A DNA stretch of 36,371 nt from Scenedesmus sp. ARA3 (lineage: Eukaryota; Chlorophyta; Chlorophyceae; Sphaeropleales; Scenedesmaceae). Positions 31,571-36,371 of this stretch are shown here, piece after piece. The position numbers and the translations under genes are program-made. Positions within the stretch are counted from its first letter, which is position 1. Each line of letters begins with the position of its first letter. Where the stretch lies: contig RWJK01000786.1 in assembly GCA_004335835.1 (NCBI GenBank), forward strand, positions 1 to 36,371. Reading direction: 5' to 3'. The notes under the pieces are model-generated. The model was given only the letters and a program-made list of their open reading frames with translations, made no database searches and was not told the origin of the DNA.

Positions 31571-32476
31571 CAGTGCTGGTGGTGGTGCTGCCGTGGGGTG
31601 TGCTGCTGCTGTGCTGCGGGCCCAAGCAGCAGCACATGTCCGGACGTGGCCCAAGCACCATTCAGCAGTACGTAAACTTACCAACAATACTGGTATGAGA
31701 ATAAGCAACATATGCATTCCAAAGATGGTCGGTGTTGTCTTGCTGCTGCTGCTGCTGCTGCTGGTGCTGCTGCTGCTGCTGCTAGCTGATCCCGTTGCAA
31801 GCCCGCTGGCGTGCTTGCAGCCACGCCTCCTTGCTGCTGCACTGGCACAAGCTGATGCTGCTGTGTCCGCTGCTGCTGCTGCTGCTGTTGGTGGTGCAGC
31901 TGGGTGCAGTGTGCGCAGCTGGCGCGAGACACAGGCCGCCCCTTCCTGCTCAGCTGCCAGCACCACTCGTGACAGCAGCTGCTGCAGCCGCTGCTGCAGA
32001 GGGCTGGCAGGGCAAGCATACCACGGCAGCGCCGGGTTGCTGGCACAAGCTGCTGCATCAGCCTGCTGCTGCTGCTGCTGCTGCTGCTGGGCATGTGTGC
32101 GGCTGCGGCAGTGGCCGTGCTGCTGCTGCTGCTGCTGGCGCCTCTCTGCGCGGCGCTGCTCCCGCTGCTCCCGGCGCACTTGGCGTGGATGCTGCTGCGG
32201 GCCCATCACTGGAGGCGATGCAGCAGCATCTCCCTGCCCATGGACCCAGGCACCATCAAAATCCTGCTGGGGCTGCTGCCCCTGGGCCTTGCTGCTGCTG
32301 CTGCTGCTGCTGCTGGGTGGCAGGGGTGTGAGTGGGGTGAGTGTCACTGCTTGGCCGTCATGGCAGGCGAACCACAGGTGGGTGGGACTGCTGGTGTTGA
32401 GGCGGGCGCGCCAGTAGGCTGCGTCGTACAGCAGCACTGCATGGTTGATGGGGCTGCAGCAGCAGCAGCAGCAGCA

Positions 32477-32515
<39 letters not shown>

Positions 32516-33200
32516 AGGTCTGAGGCTGCGAAGACTAGACACGATCATTGTCAGGCCACGCAGCACGTGCATGTCAGCCGACTGCGCAAGTCTGTCATGC
32601 CACTGCTGCTTACACAAAACGGGGGTATGGCGTAATCCGCTGCCACTGCTAGATGCTGCTGCCCACCTGCCCCTCAGCTGCTCTTCAGAGGCCTCCAGCA
32701 GCTGCAGCAGCTCCTGGCACTGGCTGGTCACAGCAGACTCGCAGTACTGCAGTGCACACGGGACATATGCGCAGCGGTCAAGCAAGGCTCAGTCAAGGGA
32801 GGTCCTACCATGTGAACAGCAAGCTGCAGGGACAGCAGCTCACCTGGGCATGCATGCATTGCAGATCCCAGTGCACAGTGCGCAGCCAAAATCCGCCGAG
32901 CACCTTTTCAAACGGCTGTTTGGTATTAAGCAGATGCAAGCGGGGCATCGGACCGCGTTGTTTGCAACCTCGTAAGACAGTGCTTGCCGGGTGCAGCAAA
33001 TCCCAGCCTAGGGTGAGGCCGTGCCGCTTGCGGAAGCCTACATGCAGCAGTTATAAGTAACACACCCCAAGTACGTAAGAATTGAGCTTAGTCCTGCGCT
33101 CCAGCTCCCGTGCCGTGAAGATTGCTCGCTCCACGGCTGCCTGTGCTGCTACAGCGCATGCCAACAGCGCGATCAATGCGACATGAATACCCCTCCTCAT
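27705..33200 (-). CDS. Signal-peptide protein with candidate ubiquitin-like domain and coiled coil
   Basis: Proposed exons (33075-33200, 32844-33026, 32667-32746, 31331-32453, 27705-29774) keep phase and give 1193 aa; the first junction uses weak sites. Residues 1-20 (M-R-R-G-I-H-V-A-L-I-A-L-L-A-C-A-V-A-A-Q) are a classical signal peptide. A conserved-looking N-terminal region follows (C-E-S-A-V-T-S-Q-C-Q-E-L-L, N-H-A-V-L-L-Y-D-A-A-Y-W-R-A-R). A hydrophobic segment M-L-L-I-L-I-P-V-L-L-V may span a membrane. Across the last splice junction V-E-V-C-C-E-H-D-A-S-A-V-H-I-F-T-A-E-P-G joins E-R-V-E-A-F-K-A-R-V-A-A-A-F-G, then V-E-A-L-L-L-P-G-E-G. Pattern and spacing resemble a ubiquitin beta-grasp. 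The 689-aa last exon is Ala/Ser/Gln low complexity with a coiled coil (V-E-Q-L-R-L-D-N-A-Q-L-A-A-L). Function unknown. Confidence 0.55.
29741..30612 (-). repeat. Eight tandem copies of acceptor plus exon start in one intron
   Basis: The true acceptor and exon start (TTGCAG/GAGCGCGTGGAGGCC then TTCAAGGCGCG) is at 29774. Copies begin (minus strand) at 29880, 30003, 30109, 30242, 30359, 30488 and 30605, with spacing of 106-133 bases. AG is kept in all but the 30003 copy (CTGCCG). The intronic linkers also repeat, for example GGGAGGGCATGCAGTGGTGTGC on the plus strand near 29817 and 30296. Spacings are not all multiples of three, so the copies are not one reading frame. Confidence 0.95.
30800..31345 (-). 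repeat. Four tandem copies of exon end plus donor in the same intron
   Basis: The true exon end (TTCACTGCGGAGCCAGGG/GTGAGT) is at 31331. Copies end at 31187 (TTCACTGCAGAGCCAGGG/GTGAGC), 31044 (CACTGCAGAGCCAGGG/GTGAGT) and 30917 (GCTGAGCCAAGG/GTGAGT), spaced 144, 143 and 127 bases. Linkers repeat too: plus-strand CACACAATGCACAAGGC near 30829 and 31112, and CACACAATGCACAAGAC near 31249. Every copy keeps a strong 5' splice site. Confidence 0.95.
32454..32512 (-). repeat. CTG-sense tract directly at a 3' splice site
   Basis: On the gene's sense strand a run of CTG units with one CTC interruption leads straight into the CAG acceptor at 32454. A second, shorter example is in the F-box gene at 35229-35261. 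Confidence 0.85.
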
Positions 33201-34115
33201 TGGTGCTAGCGTTTTGGACGATGCTGTGCTCTGCAGGTGTGGCAGCAGCAACTAGTGCTCAAATCTTGACAAGGCAGGACTCGAAAAAACTCTGCAGGGT
33301 CCAGCTGCAACAGATTTGTAGTCACCAGGCCATTGCAACGCGTGTACGAGCTCTCAGCATGGACATGTCGGGTAACCACTAGTGTCGACAATGTGGCGAC
33401 GACTACACGAGAGGGTCACTCTCAGATGTTGAACCCTACTAGGCTAGTGAGCCCTTCATCACCTGCCACTGACAATCGGCAAGCAAGCTGCATTGCTTGT
33501 AATTGAAATGTTTCTGTGAACTTTCTTTATCGATCTGTGAACACATGCCAGGCAGAGGCAGATATGTAGCCCAAGGGCATGGTCGTGCGCTTCGTGGCAG
33601 ATCAGTGCACCGTGCAGAAGGGTGTTCACAGGTACTGGCAGTCCGTGGGGCTGATTGAAATACCAACAATGCCCTTCATTTGTTCAGGTGCATCAACCCG
33701 CACGCCGCGCTGCACCATATGCACTGTCTGACTGGTCAGCTGACTTTGTCAACAGCACCATGCTCCAGTGTGAATTGACTGCATCCCCCTTTTGGAATAG
33801 CCTAATACTCCGTGTAGCTGCTGACTTTTAACTCAAAACGGGATGTACCAGCTGGTTCCTGCAGCATTTCTTGCTCACGTGGGTGCCTGGTGTGTGAGGG
33901 TGTTACAACCCTAGCCACTGGTCCAGGGTCCAGAGGGTGGAGCCACTAGAGCGCAGTATAACGCAACCCGCTTTGCTGCTGTTTAAGAGAAATGCGATGT
34001 AGTTAAACCTAGAATCGTATATGTGACTTTGCATGAGAGCAGGCACACGTACATGTAGCAGCTTCTCTGTTCGTCACACCAAGCTATCGTTGTGTAGATT
34101 GGACGTATCGCCAGC
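33201..34115. promoter_or_regulatory. Divergent intergenic region
   Basis: It separates the start codons of the ubiquitin-like-domain gene (minus, 33200) and the F-box gene (plus, 34116). No known element is recognised. Composition is more AT-rich than the flanking genes and free of CAG tracts. Confidence 0.4.
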
Positions 34116-35222
34116 ATGTCGCTGACGTTCGACTTCCCAAATTGGCATGTGGGCATAGGAGAGCAGCAGCAACAGTCTGATGGGCAGCAGCAGCAGCGGC
34201 TAGAGCATCTACAGCAGCAGCAGCAGCAGTGGGCAGATGACTTGCAGGTGAGTGCCATGCTTCGTGCATGCTCATGCATGTGCTTTGTTTGCTCAAGTTG
34301 AAGTTTGATGATCTGAAACTTGCCATTTTCTCTCTGCTGTTGCCACTCTGCTGTTACCACCAGGAGCTGTCAGGGGATGAAGTTGAGCAGGAAGGGGAGC
34401 AGCAGCAGCAGCAGCAGCAGCAGGCACAGCAGCATGCAGCACATGCGGAGCAGCAGGGGCCTGCTGTCAGTGCCACAGAAGGCGCTGCTAAACGTGCACG
34501 TACTGACGCAGGTGTGTATGCTGGCAACATCACCAAGGAGGCATAGAGGGCTGCTCAGCATTGGATGCACTGCCGACTGGACAGCAGCTGTCTCCAACTT
34601 CATGTGCAGCGCCATCACGGCAGCTGCTGCAGCAGCATGGTCCAACTCGCCGCATAACCAAACAGAAACTGCTGCTACAGGACACGCCTGAACTTGCTCA
34701 GCTGCCTCAGCAGGCTCTTGAGTTCTCCCATGCTCACTTAACTGGCTGCAGCAAGCGACTCACACTGCTGCGCTGTGGCCTGCCTGCCTGTCTATTTCCT
34801 GCAGAGCGTCCCTCTCCTGCAGGCAGCGGCGGCGCAGTGCTGCCTGACGCGCTGCTGCTGCTGCTGGCAGGCCGGCTGAGCCTGCCCGACACAGCAGCGC
34901 TGGCCTGCTCCTGCAGGGCCTTCAGGGACTGCCTGGCTGCTGCGGGGCACATCTGGCAGCAGCAGCACACACAGCTGCTGGGTGAGGGGGAGGCAGCCTG
35001 TGTGGTTGCGGCCCTGCTTGAGTGCTGCAGCGTTGTGGTCTTTTTCATTGATCGTGCGCTTGGTGTCAACAGCATATATCATCTCTGCCACAACCTCTGC
35101 ACTGCAATGGGCCTTTGCATGCTGTGCACACCTTTGCCGTGTGTGGCAAAACCTTTGTCAGGCACTGCTGCATCAGCTCAGTGCTGCTGCGGCCGCTGAA
35201 TGTGCCCTGCCCTGCCCCGCTG

Positions 35223-35259
<37 letters not shown>

Positions 35260-35691
35260 AGGTGGTGGCTGGCCGTGGCCGCCGTTTGTGGGCTCGCGCC
35301 CTGCCGCCCTGCCGGCCAGCCTCGGCAGCAGCCCACAGCTGCGCCTCAAGGCCACCCTGGCTGCCAGCAAGGTGCGCGGCGGCAGCAGCAGCAGCCGTAA
35401 GAGGGGCTGGGGATGGTGCAATCAGAGGGCAGGCACAGCAGGCACAGCAGGCCTTGCCACCAGCAGCTGCTCTGCCTGTGCACCGCGGATCAGGCTGGTG
35501 CAGCTGCATGTGTCTGCTTGCGCCAGCAGCACTACCGGCTGCCTTGGCAGGGCATCGCTCTAGGGCAGGCTTCGTTCTGATCCTTTTGACTTTGTTTGCT
35601 GTCGCAGGTGGCGCTGCGGCTGTTTGTGATGCGCAAGGGCTACGAGTTCCTGCTGGAGGGCTGGGAGGCGCTGTGGGCAGCAGCAGCAGGC

Positions 35692-35726
<35 letters not shown>

Positions 35727-36012
35727 TGGTGGTGGTGGTGGTGGTGATAATGGTGAAGGCATTGCTCATCCCGCTGGCGCTGGCACTGCATGCTGCAGCT
35801 TCAGCAGCACACCTGCTGGTGCTGGCGCTGCTGCTGCTGCTGCTGCTGCTGGAAGCAGCCCTGCCTGCAGCAGCCAACAGCCACGTGCAGCAGGCGCTGC
35901 AGGTTCACAGGTTGAAGCGGCTGGAACACGGGCACCGGGCTCTGGCCGTGGGCGAGTGACGCACGTTGATGAGCTGTGGCAGGAGCAGGGCGGCAGCAGC
36001 AGCAGCCTGCAG
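34116..36012 (+). CDS. F-box protein, 3' end outside window
   Basis: Five phase-consistent exons (34116-34247, 34364-34511, 34559-34981, 35262-35371, 35608-36012) give 406 aa so far; exon 5 ends CAG/GTGAGG and the gene continues. Residues 1-93 are Gln-rich with two CAG-encoded runs and end in a basic K-R-A-R-T-D. The F-box is at about 187-232: V-L-P-D-A-L-L-L-L-L-A-G-R-L-S-L-P, then A-L-A-C-S-C-R-A-F-R-D-C-L-A-A-A and H-I-W-Q-Q. It matches the L-P-[DE]-x-L/L-x-x-[FL]/L-[SP]-x-x-D/C-[RK]-x-[FW] pattern of SCF adaptor subunits. After it come W-P-W-P-P-F and L-R-L-F-V-M-R-K-G-Y-E-F-L-L-E-G-W, then Ala/Gly low complexity. It probably recruits an unknown substrate to an SCF ubiquitin ligase. Exon 3 shows no internal splice sites and was kept whole. 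Confidence 0.75.
35229..35261 (+). repeat. CTG tract forming the intron 3 acceptor of the F-box gene
   Basis: Eleven CTG-type units run without a gap into the CAG acceptor at 35259-35261, replacing an ordinary polypyrimidine tract. Confidence 0.9.
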
Positions 36013-36134
36013 GTGAGGCGCTGGCAGATGTAGTGTGCAGTATCGCAGCATTGCAGCGGTGCCAGCGAAATGCAGCAGCAGCAATCCTTGCAGGACTTGT
36101 AGCATAGCACTTGGTCTGCCAACTGTGGCTTCTG

Positions 36135-36171
36135 TTGCGTCATAGCAGCATGACCTGCTGCTATGACGCAA
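36135..36171. repeat. Perfect 16-bp inverted repeat with 5-base loop
   Basis: Left arm TTGCGTCATAGCAGCA (36135-36150), loop TGACC, right arm TGCTGCTATGACGCAA (36156-36171). Every base pairs. It lies in the intron after exon 5 of the F-box gene. Each arm contains TGACG/CGTCA, the core of bZIP/CREB-type sites. Confidence 0.95.
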
Positions 36172-36300
36172 TGATGTCGGTGGCAAGCCTGAGGCGGCTG
36201 GCTTGCAGTGCTCAGTGTAGGCATCAGCAGCAGCATCCAGCTCAGCGCAGTAAGCCGCTTGTCAGCGAGCATCATTATCAACTACTTGTGTGCTTCGCTG

Positions 36301-36308
36301 CCTACCTA

Positions 36309-36371
<63 letters not shown>
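36301..36371 (+). repeat. CCTG/CCTA tetranucleotide microsatellite at window end
   Basis: Two CCTA units lead into an unbroken CCTG array of about fifteen units that runs off the right edge, in the intron after exon 5 of the F-box gene. The full length is not visible. Confidence 0.95.

Noticed and set aside
31676..31681. Perfect GTAAGT donor (minus strand) inside the large exon
   Set aside because: No acceptor downstream restores the frame needed for the V-E-V-C-C segment, so read-through was kept; cDNA could overturn this.
1..36371. tRNA or rRNA genes
   Set aside because: No cloverleaf with a T-arm consensus and no conserved rRNA block was recognised on either strand.

Overview
The window reads as nuclear DNA of a green alga (Chlorophyta; the style suggests Sphaeropleales or another core chlorophyte, which is inference). 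The grounds are GC-rich genes cut into many short exons with GTGAG donors and CAG acceptors, pervasive CAG/CTG trinucleotide tracts inside exons and introns, a TGTAA poly(A)-type motif 166 bases after one stop codon, and plant/algal-type proteins (a sucrose-6-phosphatase domain, starch-binding modules, a P450, an algal-type subtilase fold). No bacterial operon structure, tRNA, rRNA or CRISPR was seen. All exon models were built by hand from splice signals and reading-frame phase.

Layout. 1-1895 (+): 3' part of an intronless, compositionally different gene of unknown function. 2805-3043 (+): coiled-coil terminal exon. 3884-5221 (-): single-exon subtilase-fold protein in which every catalytic position is replaced. 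5962-13456 (+): 16-exon, 722-aa fusion of a probable transit peptide, about three starch-binding-like modules and a complete HAD sucrose-6-phosphate phosphatase domain. 13457-16343: long convergent intergenic region with coding-like remnants. 16344-20393 (-): 7-exon, 594-aa cytochrome P450. 20681-22151 (+): two-exon gene, unknown. 22152-24363: poorly resolved, with a 30-copy CTG tract and isolated exon-like blocks. 24364-25748 (+): protein with six 39-residue repeats. 27705-33200 (-): 1193-aa low-complexity protein with signal peptide, candidate ubiquitin-like domain and coiled coil. 34116-36012 and beyond (+): F-box protein, cut by the window end. Gene starts are arranged as three divergent pairs: 5221/5962, 20393/20681 and 33200/34116.

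The most unusual signal is structural. In at least three genes, introns and one 3' flank contain tandem, decaying copies of the ends of their own neighbouring exons, splice site included. The extreme case is the intron at 29775-31330 of the ubiquitin-like gene. Its 5' part holds copies of the upstream exon end with the donor, and its 3' part holds copies of the acceptor with the downstream exon start, so several donors and seven AG-bearing acceptor copies coexist in one intron. Smaller cases occur in the phosphatase gene (introns 2, 10 and 11, and the 3' flank) and in the P450 gene (introns 2 and 3). This looks like a genome-specific mode of intron growth and possibly of splice-site choice.

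Functionally, the phosphatase fusion points to sugar-phosphate chemistry on a starch surface. The subtilase is predicted to be a non-catalytic pseudoprotease. The P450 keeps all its signature motifs. The remaining genes cannot be tied into one pathway from sequence alone.
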